Source: UPXZ01 sp018055865 (GTDB lineage Bacteria; Bacteroidota; Bacteroidia; Bacteroidales; Paludibacteraceae). From it: DNA of 35,695 bases. The DNA lies in NCBI GenBank assembly GCA_964292695.1, contig CAXYWB010000015.1, forward strand, positions 1 through 35,695. Reading direction: 5' to 3'. Shown here piece by piece: positions 16,039-23,684 of the stretch. How positions within the stretch are numbered: the first letter of the stretch is position 1; each line of letters starts with the position of its first letter. Under the pieces are notes generated by a model, which was not told the origin of the DNA, ran no database searches, and saw nothing but the letters and a program-made list of their open reading frames with translations. A program made the translations under genes and the position numbers.

Positions 16039-17613
16039 ATGTCATTACAAACAGAAATACTCCGTCGCAGAACATTCGCCATCATCAGTCACCCGGATGC
16101 CGGTAAAACAACTTTAACAGAAAAATTACTGCTTTTCGGAGGTGCCATACACATAGCCGGAGCTGTAAAGTCCAATAAAATCCGAAAAACAGCTACATCG
16201 GACTGGATGGAGATAGAGAAGCAGCGCGGAATATCCGTTGCTACTTCGGTAATGGGATTTGAATACAAAGATTACAAAATAAATATACTCGATACGCCCG
16301 GTCACCAGGATTTTGCTGAAGATACGTATCGTACGCTTACGGCTGTAGATAGTGTAATTATAGTGGTCGATGGCGCCAAAGGGGTGGAAACCCAAACGCG
16401 CAAACTGATGAATGTATGCCGCATGCGCAATACACCCATCATTATTTTTGTGAATAAAATGGACCGGGAAGGCCGTGATCCTTTTGATTTGATGGATGAA
16501 CTGGAAGCGGAGCTTGGTATCAATGTACGGCCGTTGAGTTGGCCTATCAGCATGGGAATAACCTTCAAGGGGGTATATAATTTTTACGAAAAGAATATGC
16601 AACTGTACACGCCGAACAAGCAATCCATCAGCCAATCGGTGGAAATTGAGGTGAACAGCACTGATTTGGACAAAAAAGTGGGTGAGAAGGATGCAGCCAA
16701 ACTGCGTGAAGACATGGAACTGATAAACGGTGTATATTCGGATTTTGACAAGGATTTGTATTTGAAAGGAAATCTGGCACCGATATTTTTTGGCAGTGCA
16801 TTGAATAATTTCGGAGTGAAAGAATTGCTGGACTGTTTTGTGGAGATAGCTCCCTCGCCCAGACCTGTACAGACCATTGAGCGGGTCGTTTCCCCCAACG
16901 AAGAAGCTTTCAGCGGTTTTATCTTCAAGATACACGCCAACATGGATCCTAATCACCGGAGCTGTATCGCTTTTGTAAAGATTTGTTCCGGAAAATTTGA
17001 AAGAAATGTAAACTACAAGCACGTCCGCAACGGGAAAATGATGCGTTTCTCCAGCCCAACAGCTTTTATGGCCCAAAAAAAGGAAACGGTGGACGAAGCA
17101 TTCGCCGGTGACATAGTCGGACTGCCCGATACCGGAAATTTCAAAATAGGAGATACATTGACTTCAGGCGAGGAGTTACATTTCAAAGGAATTCCGAGTT
17201 TCTCTCCCGAAATGTTCATGTATCTGGAAAATGCCGACCCGATGAAATCCAAACAGTTGGACAAAGGCATTAATCAGTTGATGGACGAAGGAGTTGCTCA
17301 ACTATTTGTCAATCAATATAATAACAGAAAAATAGTTGGAACCGTAGGTCAGCTTCAGTTTGAGGTAATTCAGTATCGGTTACTGCACGAGTACGGTGCT
17401 CAGTGCCGTTGGGAGCCTATTTCGCTTTTCAAAGCTTGCTGGATTGAAAGCGACAATGCTGTGGAACTGGATAATTTCAAAAAACGAAAAATGCAATATA
17501 TGGCCAAAGACAAAGAGGGAAGAGATGTATTTATGGCCGATTCCAACTATGTACTGCAAATGGCTCAGAACGATTTCAAAAATATAAAATTTCATTTTAC
17601 ATCCGAATTTTAA
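16039..17613 (+). CDS. prfC: Peptide chain release factor 3
   Basis: RF3 is a translational GTPase that removes RF1 or RF2 from the ribosome after peptide release. The ATG at 16039 gives 524 residues, the usual length, and starts with MSLQTEILRRRTFAIISHPD; an in-frame ATG at 15970 would add 23 unrelated residues. G1 is HPDAGKTT at residues 18-25, G3 is DTPGHQDF and G4 is NKMDRE. The RF3-specific switch segment SNKIRKTATSDWMEIEKQRG is intact. Domain II and the C-terminal domain (GTVGQLQFEVIQYRL) follow. It is the first gene after a strong promoter, and the gene at 17638 follows after 24 bp. Confidence 0.95.
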   Translation: MSLQTEILRRRTFAIISHPDAGKTTLTEKLLLFGGAIHIAGAVKSNKIRKTATSDWMEIEKQRGISVATSVMGFEYKDYKINILDTPGHQDFAEDTYRTLTAVDSVIIVVDGAKGVETQTRKLMNVCRMRNTPIIIFVNKMDREGRDPFDLMDELEAELGINVRPLSWPISMGITFKGVYNFYEKNMQLYTPNKQSISQSVEIEVNSTDLDKKVGEKDAAKLREDMELINGVYSDFDKDLYLKGNLAPIFFGSALNNFGVKELLDCFVEIAPSPRPVQTIERVVSPNEEAFSGFIFKIHANMDPNHRSCIAFVKICSGKFERNVNYKHVRNGKMMRFSSPTAFMAQKKETVDEAFAGDIVGLPDTGNFKIGDTLTSGEELHFKGIPSFSPEMFMYLENADPMKSKQLDKGINQLMDEGVAQLFVNQYNNRKIVGTVGQLQFEVIQYRLLHEYGAQCRWEPISLFKACWIESDNAVELDNFKKRKMQYMAKDKEGRDVFMADSNYVLQMAQNDFKNIKFHFTSEF

Positions 17614-17637
17614 CACCCAATCTCCAGTTTCTCATCT

Positions 17638-18276
17638 ATGAAAAAAATAATAGTAAGTGCCGTTTTGTTACTTATCAGTAGTGTTTTTTTTGCTCAGGAA
17701 AAACGTGATAAACTCATTCCGGTCGATTTGTTATTCGGCCATAAGCGGGTAAATTTATCATTTTCGATGAATAAAACGATTGACGGAAATTTCAGATTTA
17801 TGAATTCCACCTCTGCTGCTGCCTATTACGATTATAAGCAGGGCAAAACCGAAATGGTCTCCACGAGTTCGCTGGTGTATCAGTTTCACAAGAATGTAGG
17901 TGTTTCAGGTGGAATGCAGTATCATTTTGCCAAGGGATTTATTCCGAATGTTGCCGTGCATTTTTCGCATGCAAATCCTACCTGGCTGCTCTCACTTACA
18001 CCTTACTACAACTTTATGCCCTGGAACAGCCTGGAGGCAGCTGGATTAGTGGAATTCAAGCCTGCTTTAAGTGAAAATTTACGACTTTTCACACGTATTC
18101 AGGGTTTTTACTCTCACGATTTGGAGAAAAACGAACGTGAACGTGGCATATTGAATTTTCGGTTAGGTCTGACAGTGAAAAAGTATACGGTCGGATTAGG
18201 AAGCAATTTTGATTATTACCGCCCTTCGGTAAACGAAATTCAAAATTTCGGCGGTTTTGTCAGAGTAGATATTTAA
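17638..18276 (+). CDS. Exported beta-rich protein, probably an outer membrane barrel
   Basis: The protein is 212 residues long, with a signal peptide (MKKIIVSAVLLLISSVFFAQ). The mature part is built of short amphipathic strands with aromatic residues (LVYQFHKNVGVSGGMQYHF, WLLSLTPYYNFMPW, ILNFRLGLTVKKYTVGLGSN). It ends in FGGFVRVDI, all consistent with a small outer-membrane beta-barrel. No family was recognised. It follows prfC by 24 bp and so may share its transcript. Its TAA overlaps the stop of the convergent ABC permease gene, both stops using the same TTAA at 18273-18276. Confidence 0.75.
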   Translation: MKKIIVSAVLLLISSVFFAQEKRDKLIPVDLLFGHKRVNLSFSMNKTIDGNFRFMNSTSAAAYYDYKQGKTEMVSTSSLVYQFHKNVGVSGGMQYHFAKGFIPNVAVHFSHANPTWLLSLTPYYNFMPWNSLEAAGLVEFKPALSENLRLFTRIQGFYSHDLEKNERERGILNFRLGLTVKKYTVGLGSNFDYYRPSVNEIQNFGGFVRVDI

Positions 18277-19049
18277 TGTCTGCTCTGCAGTTTATTCCAC
18301 TTGCAAAAAACCGAATCTGCAACGTCTATAATCAGGAATAGTATAAATCCGATAATGGAAATTGCCACCAGACCGGCATACATTGTCAGGTATTCGAGTC
18401 GCATCCAGGCATCTACAATAAAGAATCCCAACCCTTTATCCGTGCCAAACGTTTCGGTAACAAAAAGTACCGAAATGGCAATTCCCACCGTAACCCGAAG
18501 GGCTGAAAACACGTCGGGCAAAGTCCCCGGAATGATTACATGCTGAATGTAATGTGCATTCCGTGCACCAAGTGATGAAAGCACGTAGTAGTTTTCTTTC
18601 GGGATGCGGCGGATGGCGTCGCGTATGGAAATCATCAGCTGGAAGACAATAATCAGGATAATCATCACTATTTTGGTTGTCTCGCCGATACCGAAAATAA
18701 TCATGATAACTGGCAGTAATGCTAGTTTAGGCACCGGATAGGAGAGGTAAAGCAGTGGCTCCAGTACCTGATTGGCTTTTCTGCTCAGGGCAGTGAACAG
18801 TCCTCCCAGAATGCCGAAAATCAGAGCAATGGTTGTCCCGATAATAACCCTGCGTAAGCTCGCCCACACATGTTCACCCATACCACCTGCAATAGTTTCG
18901 GGCAACGTATTGTACACGTCAATCGGATTTGGGAGAGCATTATTCTGAAAAATGACAGCAGCCAGCCACCAGAGCACATTGAAGGTAATCACTCCTACAA
19001 AAAGCAGTCTGAGTGGTTTTGGTAACCGATAATTTCTGAATCTGTTCAT
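18273..19049 (-). CDS. ABC transporter permease, SsuC/TauC type
   Basis: This 258-residue inner-membrane permease belongs to the BPD_transp_1 family used for nitrate, sulfonate, taurine or pyrimidine-precursor uptake. It has about six hydrophobic segments, beginning LLFVGVITFNVLWWLAAVIF. The cytoplasmic coupling loop is YVLSSLGARNAHYIQHVIIPGTLPD, an EAA-type motif. It is the third gene of the minus-strand set binding protein - ATPase - permease. A 117-bp gap separates it from the ATPase gene; in it TCACTCC (19135-19141) and GGAGTGA (19156-19162) can pair, perhaps adjusting expression. The substrate is not determined. Confidence 0.9.
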   Translation of the reverse strand: MNRFRNYRLPKPLRLLFVGVITFNVLWWLAAVIFQNNALPNPIDVYNTLPETIAGGMGEHVWASLRRVIIGTTIALIFGILGGLFTALSRKANQVLEPLLYLSYPVPKLALLPVIMIIFGIGETTKIVMIILIIVFQLMISIRDAIRRIPKENYYVLSSLGARNAHYIQHVIIPGTLPDVFSALRVTVGIAISVLFVTETFGTDKGLGFFIVDAWMRLEYLTMYAGLVAISIIGFILFLIIDVADSVFCKWNKLQSRH

Positions 19050-19134
19050 AATGTAAGGACATCTGTATGTTCGGCGAGGGATTTTTTAATCCCGCTTATT
19101 TAAAAATGTTTTTACTAAATTGTTTTAAGCATTT

Positions 19135-19162
19135 TCACTCCCTTTTATGGAAACCGGAGTGA
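19135..19162 (-). other. Intercistronic hairpin between ATPase and permease genes
   Basis: TCACTCC and GGAGTGA form a 7-bp stem around 14 nt, just past the ATPase stop. There is no T tract, so it is more likely an mRNA processing or stability element than a terminator. Confidence 0.4.
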
Positions 19163-19166
19163 GAAT

Positions 19167-19916
19167 TTAAATATTACCCTTTTCGCGTTCTTCATTCATC
19201 AATCTCTGAATTTGATGTGCCAGATGATAGAAATTTTCTTCGCTCCGGTCAGCCCCTTTTTCAAACAGCGGATTATCAATAATTCTCAACACTGTGCCAG
19301 GAAGTTTGCTCATTAATACGATTTGTTTTCCCAATTTTACAGCTTCCAGCAGATTGTGAGTTGTGAAGATGGTTGTAATTTTTCTCTTTTTCCACAAATC
19401 TAAAAACAACGAGCGCGATGTTTCGGCCGTAAACGTATCAAGCGCCGAAAACGGCTCATCCATCAGTAAAATATCAGGCTTAGAAACAAACAACCGCGCA
19501 AGTGCAACTCGTTGCTGCTGACCTCCGCTCAATTCCGAAGGAAATCGCTCCAGTAAAGTCCGGATGCCTAATTCGTTGATAATGTCAAATGCCTCGTTTT
19601 CAGCTATATTGATGTGCTTATTGATTTTTTTTGCCAGAAAAATATTCTCACTTACTTTTTTCCAGGGCAGCAATCCCAGATTTTGAGGAATGTAGCCGCG
19701 CACCAATGTGTCTATTGGCTCATTTCTGAAGCGGATTTCGCCTTTATAGTCTTTTATAATACCGCCCAACAGATTGAGTAATGTCGATTTACCGCTTCCC
19801 GACGGACCTACTACAGTCAGTATTTCGCCCACCGGCATTTCAAAAGTGATGTCTTTCAGAACAAGTTGTTTGCCCAGAGAAACAGAAACGCGGTGAAGTG
19901 ATAAATTTTCTGACAT
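19167..19916 (-). CDS. ABC transporter ATP-binding protein, SsuB/TauB type
   Basis: This 249-residue protein is the nucleotide-binding subunit of the importer. Walker A is GPSGSGKST, the Q-loop PQNLGLLPWK, the signature LSGGQQQRVAL, Walker B ILLMDEPFSALD, and the H-loop TTHNLLEA. The PQNxGLLPWK form of the Q-loop is typical of the nitrate/sulfonate/taurine group. Length is normal and all catalytic motifs are intact. It lies between the binding protein and permease genes on the same strand. The 157-bp gap upstream contains a CTCCTC-AA-GAGGAG hairpin (19938-19951). Confidence 0.92.
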   Translation of the reverse strand: MSENLSLHRVSVSLGKQLVLKDITFEMPVGEILTVVGPSGSGKSTLLNLLGGIIKDYKGEIRFRNEPIDTLVRGYIPQNLGLLPWKKVSENIFLAKKINKHINIAENEAFDIINELGIRTLLERFPSELSGGQQQRVALARLFVSKPDILLMDEPFSALDTFTAETSRSLFLDLWKKRKITTIFTTHNLLEAVKLGKQIVLMSKLPGTVLRIIDNPLFEKGADRSEENFYHLAHQIQRLMNEEREKGNI

Positions 19917-19937
19917 ACTGTAAGTTAAGTACCTAAT

Positions 19938-19951
19938 CTCCTCAAGAGGAG
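19938..19951. repeat. Short palindrome, perhaps a decayed intergenic repeat
   Basis: CTCCTC-AA-GAGGAG is preceded by ACCTAAT, recalling the CCCTAACCC...GGGG layout of the repeats at 2504 and 2652. It lies between the ATPase gene and the upstream binding-protein gene; relationship to the other repeats is a guess. Confidence 0.35.
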
Positions 19952-20073
19952 CTGTGAGAGTCGAATAGTGTTTTTAAAGTTTTAAGTTTTTGTAATTCAT
20001 TATATTAGAAAAGTTACTTGTATTAACAGCCCGGCAATTCATTCATTAAAAGCTGTGTATGACTTCCGTAAAA

Positions 20074-21009
20074 TTATGGAGCAGTAACGAATCTGGAATC
20101 GACCAGCGAATGAATATCGAAGCCTGCCGGAACAAGTTCTTTTTCCCTGAGCCAGGCACTTACCGCTTCCAGATCATTATCTTCGGGAAGGTTTGCCGGA
20201 TTGTATTCAGGCAATTTCACATTCACAATAGCTGGCTGCGAAAAACCAATCTCATTAATCAGAATATCCTGAAAATCGGCTATCGGTCTCTGTTGTAAGT
20301 CGCTTATGGCACGGTTGTATGCCCGGTAAAAAGCCCTTATGGTCTTTGCCTTACTATCGATGGCAGTAGCGGTAAAAACAATGCCGGTAACGTGGTAGCC
20401 CATTTCTTGAAGGGAAGTAACGAACTGATTTCCATCGCTTTTAGCCATAGTGGCAAACGGATCAGGCAACACTGTCAGATCTATTTTTTCGTTGCGGAGC
20501 ATCTCCAGGCGTAGCGGAATTTTATTGATTTCTGATTTTTGAACTTCAGATTGGGCAATTCCGGCATTTTTCAGCACCATATCTGTACAAAAATCAATGA
20601 CCGTGTTTCGGGCAACAGCAAAATTTTTACCTCTCAAATCATTGACCGACTTAACTCCTGAGTTTTTGCCGGCAATAAGTTCAAAAGTAGCATCGCACTG
20701 CGAAGTGAGATATAAATTCACACCTCCGGCACGTTGTATGGCAGCTCCTGTATAATCCAGAATGCATCCGTCTAAATTTCCGCTTTGAAGTGCTGCATCG
20801 CGTTCGTTAGCTGAATAGAATTTTTGAAGGTTGACTTCTATTCCCTCCTGAGTGAAATACCCGCTGCTTGTAGCGACAGCCAGCGGCAAATAATCCAATG
20901 ATGACATCACGCCCACAGTCAGAGTCTTTTCTCTGCCATCTTTTTTACCCGGCGCACATGCTGCAAAACTCAAGAAAATAAGCGTATAAATCAGGATTTT
21001 TAGTTTCAT
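20074..21009 (-). CDS. ABC transporter substrate-binding lipoprotein, NMT1/SsuA-like
   Basis: This is the periplasmic binding component, 311 residues from the ATG at 21009. The start is followed by a lipoprotein signal (MKLKILIYTLIFLSFAAC), with the lipobox Cys anchoring it to the membrane. A further in-frame ATG at 21039 lies in the predicted -7 element, so it is not used. TVGVMSSLDYLPLAVATSSG and YFTQEGIEV are typical of NMT1/SsuA-type proteins, which bind sulfonates, nitrate, bicarbonate or thiamine precursors; the ligand here is unknown. It is the first gene of the ABC operon, and no pathway genes nearby hint at the substrate. Confidence 0.9.
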   Translation of the reverse strand: MKLKILIYTLIFLSFAACAPGKKDGREKTLTVGVMSSLDYLPLAVATSSGYFTQEGIEVNLQKFYSANERDAALQSGNLDGCILDYTGAAIQRAGGVNLYLTSQCDATFELIAGKNSGVKSVNDLRGKNFAVARNTVIDFCTDMVLKNAGIAQSEVQKSEINKIPLRLEMLRNEKIDLTVLPDPFATMAKSDGNQFVTSLQEMGYHVTGIVFTATAIDSKAKTIRAFYRAYNRAISDLQQRPIADFQDILINEIGFSQPAIVNVKLPEYNPANLPEDNDLEAVSAWLREKELVPAGFDIHSLVDSRFVTAP

Positions 21010-21036
21010 AAAGCGGAGTTTTAAGTAAACAAGTTT

Positions 21037-21044
21037 CAAATTTA
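21037..21044 (-). promoter_or_regulatory. ABC operon promoter -7 element
   Basis: The minus strand reads TAAATTTG (TAnnTTTG), 28 bp upstream of the ATG at 21009. It argues for that start codon. A -33 partner is not clear. Confidence 0.5.
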
Positions 21045-21078
21045 CTACATTTTTATTCCAGAAAATGGCATTGACTGA

Positions 21079-21111
21079 GAAAAAGTATGAGCTTTCTGCA
21101 TTAGAAAGCTC
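21079..21111 (-). terminator. Intrinsic terminator after the GNAT acyltransferase gene
   Basis: GAGCTTTCT (21089-21097) and AGAAAGCTC (21103-21111) form a perfect 9-bp stem around a 5-nt loop. On the minus strand TACTTTTTC follows. It begins 7 bp after the stop at 21118. Confidence 0.82.
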
Positions 21112-21117
21112 AATCTA

Positions 21118-22197
21118 TTATTTTTGTTCATTGTTGTCACCTTTTTTCCTTTTTCTTTTTTCCAAAAAATCCCGGGTAGCCTGTTTCATTTTAGAGGGAA
21201 CTTCCTCTTTTTCACGTGCAAGTTTTACTGCAATGCGGGCAGCTCTCTTTTCGTTGATTTTTTGTTTCAGATATGAGATGTACGGATCGATATACCGTTG
21301 ACGTTTGGACTCTGTCAAGTCGTCCATCCTAAGCATAATAGCCGATTCATATGTGCCTCCAAAATCGGGGTCGATCATGGTACCGAACATACGTAACGTA
21401 TCTGTAAGTCCTATGTAGGCATTAAACATAGGTGGAATAGTGGTGCCAATGTGACGAATTGTCTTTTGCAACGCCTTGTAGTTGGCGTCTGCCTTTTTTT
21501 CCGTCAAAATTACTTTTGCAATTTTTTTACTTTCCTCGCTTACCTGTACCGGATTTTTTGGATAGATAAGTCTGTCAGGATCAGCGCAGTGCAGAAACAT
21601 GTATTCGTATAATAATTCGCGGGCAAGTTGCGGATACGTATTGTATATATTTACTTTCCCGATAAAGTATTTTGATTTCTTTTCGGTATGAATCAGAGCT
21701 CCAAGTCCGTCCCACAGGTTATCCAGCGCAAAGAGACTTTTCGTGCCCATCTTGGCAGTCTGATAATCGGGCTGTACAAATGCGCGACCCAGTTCGATGG
21801 AGTAGGGCAGGTAATTTTTGATGAACTTTTCGCTGAAAGTAAAAAGATGTGACATTACAAAATTGGGCTGACCATCAGGAAGCAACGCCACATCTCTGCC
21901 GGAAAGAAACCTGTAACCGCCTACTATTTCTTCGGCTTCGGAGTCCCAAACAATCAGCTGTTTGAAAGGCTTTTCCAGAAAATCAAAATCATCGGTATCT
22001 ACTTCATTGCCTGTGCCGCCACCCCAGGACCGAAATGCCAATTCACGCAAACGTCCGATTTCAAGCATCACATTAGGCGAATCGTGTGCTGTAATAATGT
22101 AAATCTCGTTGTTGCCTTTGTTGGTCGGTCTTACAAATCTGTCTTCAGTAAGTTCGGCCTTCAACAAACCTCTGTCAATTGGGGGTATTACATCCAT
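21118..22197 (-). CDS. GNAT-fold N-acyltransferase, GlsB/OlsB-like ('hemolysin' type)
   Basis: From the ATG at 22197 this is a 359-residue cytoplasmic protein. It resembles the GNAT acyltransferases that add a 3-hydroxy fatty acid to an amino acid, OlsB for ornithine lipids and GlsB for Bacteroides glycine lipids. Supporting segments are LEIGRLRELAFRSWGGGTG, IVGGYRFLSGRDV and the LGRAFVQPDYQ strand/helix. The C-terminus (KINEKRAARIAVKLAREKEE) is strongly basic. An in-frame start at 22356 would add a Lys/Leu-rich tail spanning a candidate promoter and is rejected; AAGGA precedes 22197. The O-acyltransferase partner (GlsA, PlsC-like) is not adjacent. The amino acid used is not known. Confidence 0.75.
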   Translation of the reverse strand: MDVIPPIDRGLLKAELTEDRFVRPTNKGNNEIYIITAHDSPNVMLEIGRLRELAFRSWGGGTGNEVDTDDFDFLEKPFKQLIVWDSEAEEIVGGYRFLSGRDVALLPDGQPNFVMSHLFTFSEKFIKNYLPYSIELGRAFVQPDYQTAKMGTKSLFALDNLWDGLGALIHTEKKSKYFIGKVNIYNTYPQLARELLYEYMFLHCADPDRLIYPKNPVQVSEESKKIAKVILTEKKADANYKALQKTIRHIGTTIPPMFNAYIGLTDTLRMFGTMIDPDFGGTYESAIMLRMDDLTESKRQRYIDPYISYLKQKINEKRAARIAVKLAREKEEVPSKMKQATRDFLEKRKRKKGDNNEQK

Positions 22198-22236
22198 TTT
22201 CCTTTTCAGATTTTTTTTCAGAATTAGTACTAGCAA

Positions 22237-22244
22237 CAAAAGTA
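22237..22244 (-). promoter_or_regulatory. GNAT acyltransferase promoter -7 element
   Basis: TACTTTTG on the minus strand lies 39 bp upstream of the ATG at 22197, supporting this start. A -33 TTTG at the right distance is not seen. Confidence 0.45.
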
Positions 22245-22450
22245 ATATTTTTATTTTCTTTTCTTTTGTGTCCAATGAAAAATTTAATGCAGAAAAAATA
22301 AAGTAAAACATTCGTCTTCCACTCGGATTAAGACCAGGCCTCTTCTTTTTTTTCATTCGGCTGGATGCCGGAATACCACATTGGCTGAATATCCCAACAA
22401 CAAAAGAAACTAATTTTACCGGATAAGGCCATAAAATTCAAACCTTTTTT

Positions 22451-22458
22451 TAATTTTG
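22451..22458 (+). promoter_or_regulatory. Esterase promoter -7 element
   Basis: TAATTTTG (TAnnTTTG) lies 41 bp upstream of the ATG at 22500. Confidence 0.45.
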
Positions 22459-22499
22459 TGAATTATTACCCTCATTATTTTTCAAAAAAAAAAACAACA

Positions 22500-23273
22500 A
22501 TGAAAAAGTTAGTAATTTCAACCGTTTTATTCATTATTGGTATGCCCGGAATCTATGCTCAACAAAATGACTTGTTTCAGAAAAAAGAGTTTATCTACAA
22601 AGGTGATACACTGAAATACAGGGTGCTTTTTCCAGAGAATTACGATACGAACCGCGATTATCCGCTGGTGGTTTTTTTACACGGTTCGGGAGAGCGGGGC
22701 AGCGACAACGAAATGCAGCTCACGCATGGCGCATCACTTTTCACCGGGGAGCAAAACCGGAAAGACTTTCCCTCTATCGTTATCTTTCCGCAGTGTCCAC
22801 AAGAAGACTCCTGGGTGGAGAGAGAAAAAATTGATTTCGAGAACATTGAATTTCCAAAAAAGCCCACCATGACAAAATCGCTTTTTTTGGTGAAAAAACT
22901 GCTCGATAGTTACAAGAAAACCGAAGCAGTAGACAAACATAAAATATATGTGATGGGTCTTTCCATGGGTGGTATGGGTACTTTCGACCTGATTTGCCGC
23001 TATCCGAAATACTTTGCAGCAGCCATTCCTATTTGCGGCGGAGTGAATACAAGCCGGCTCAAAAAAGTGAAAAATATGCCCATCCGGATTTTTCACGGAG
23101 GGGCAGATGAGGTAGTTTCCCGTGAGTTTTCACGTAATGCTTATATTGAACTGAAAGCACAAGGTTCTGTCAGAGCAGAATACATTGAGTTCCCCGGTGT
23201 GGGACACGACAGCTGGACAAAAGCATTTGCATACCCCGATTATTTGGGCTGGATGTACTACCAATCACGCTAA
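22500..23273 (+). CDS. Exported prolyl-oligopeptidase/CE1-like esterase
   Basis: The protein is 257 residues from the ATG at 22500, with a signal peptide (MKKLVISTVLFIIGMPGIYA). It is an alpha/beta hydrolase of the dienelactone hydrolase / PHB-depolymerase type. The oxyanion segment is VVFLHGSGERGSDN, the nucleophile is in GLSMGGMGTFDL, the acid lies in HGGADEVVS, and the catalytic His is in GVGHDSW. An upstream GTG at 22458 would overlap the -7 element, so it is not used. Such enzymes are usually periplasmic carbohydrate or feruloyl esterases; the substrate here is unknown. No glycoside hydrolases lie nearby. Confidence 0.87.
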   Translation: MKKLVISTVLFIIGMPGIYAQQNDLFQKKEFIYKGDTLKYRVLFPENYDTNRDYPLVVFLHGSGERGSDNEMQLTHGASLFTGEQNRKDFPSIVIFPQCPQEDSWVEREKIDFENIEFPKKPTMTKSLFLVKKLLDSYKKTEAVDKHKIYVMGLSMGGMGTFDLICRYPKYFAAAIPICGGVNTSRLKKVKNMPIRIFHGGADEVVSREFSRNAYIELKAQGSVRAEYIEFPGVGHDSWTKAFAYPDYLGWMYYQSR

Positions 23274-23298
23274 AATCGAATGTAAATGACTAAAAAAC

Positions 23299-23311
23299 TG
23301 ACATTATGTCA
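23299..23311. promoter_or_regulatory. Palindrome upstream of the 2-oxoacid oxidoreductase operon
   Basis: TGACATTATGTCA is a perfect palindrome around its central T. It recalls the spaced TGA...TCA sites of CRP/FNR-type regulators. It lies about 75 bp upstream of the operon -7 element; a regulatory role is inferred only. Confidence 0.35.
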
Positions 23312-23384
23312 ATATGTTTTAAATCAACAAAGTGAAAAAATTGAAAAAAATAAACATTTAGAAGTCAGTTTCTGTTTTTTTGGT

Positions 23385-23392
23385 TACTTTTG
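23385..23392 (+). promoter_or_regulatory. 2-oxoacid oxidoreductase operon promoter -7 element
   Basis: TACTTTTG (TAnnTTTG) lies 33 bp upstream of the ferredoxin ATG. Confidence 0.5.
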
Positions 23393-23424
23393 TATATTAA
23401 TCTCAATTTTAAGTTGAAATAAAT

Positions 23425-23661
23425 ATGGCAAAATTAAAAGGTGCTGTAATTGTAAACGTGGAACGGTGTAAGGGCTGTAATCTCTGTGTCGTGGCCTGTC
23501 CGCAAGATGTATTGTTGCTCAACAAAGAAGCCAATTCCAAGGGCTACAATTATTCGTATATGGAAAATCCGGAAGAATGTACCGGCTGTACAACCTGTGC
23601 TCTGGTCTGTCCGGATGCCTGCATTACCGTTTACAGAATAAAAGTAGAAGAAAAAAAATAA
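23425..23661 (+). CDS. 2 x [4Fe-4S] ferredoxin subunit of a 2-oxoacid:ferredoxin oxidoreductase
   Basis: This 78-residue protein has two CxxCxxCxxxCP clusters, RCKGCNLCVVACP and CTGCTTCALVCP, so it binds two [4Fe-4S] clusters. It corresponds to the delta subunit (KorD/VorD) that passes electrons from the TPP site to ferredoxin. It is the first of four genes, with a 23-bp gap to the alpha subunit. Confidence 0.92.
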   Translation: MAKLKGAVIVNVERCKGCNLCVVACPQDVLLLNKEANSKGYNYSYMENPEECTGCTTCALVCPDACITVYRIKVEEKK

Positions 23662-23684
23662 ATTTCAGTTAAGATTTTAATTAG

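Larger units (their letters stand above)
22198..22499. other. 302-bp divergent intergenic region
   Basis: The region lies between the GNAT gene (-) and the esterase gene (+). It contains a -7 element for each (22237-22244 and 22451-22458). Nothing else was recognised; the long Lys/Leu-rich minus-strand frame within it looks non-coding. Confidence 0.55.

Noticed and set aside
16126..17076. A 316-codon open frame on the minus strand inside prfC
   Set aside because: It lies wholly antisense to the well-supported RF3 gene, and its translation is rich in His, Tyr, Phe and Ile without any domain.
22198..22356. N-terminal extension of the GNAT acyltransferase (start at 22356)
   Set aside because: The extension is Lys/Leu-rich, unlike homologues, and spans a -7 element; 22197 has AAGGA upstream and fits the family length.
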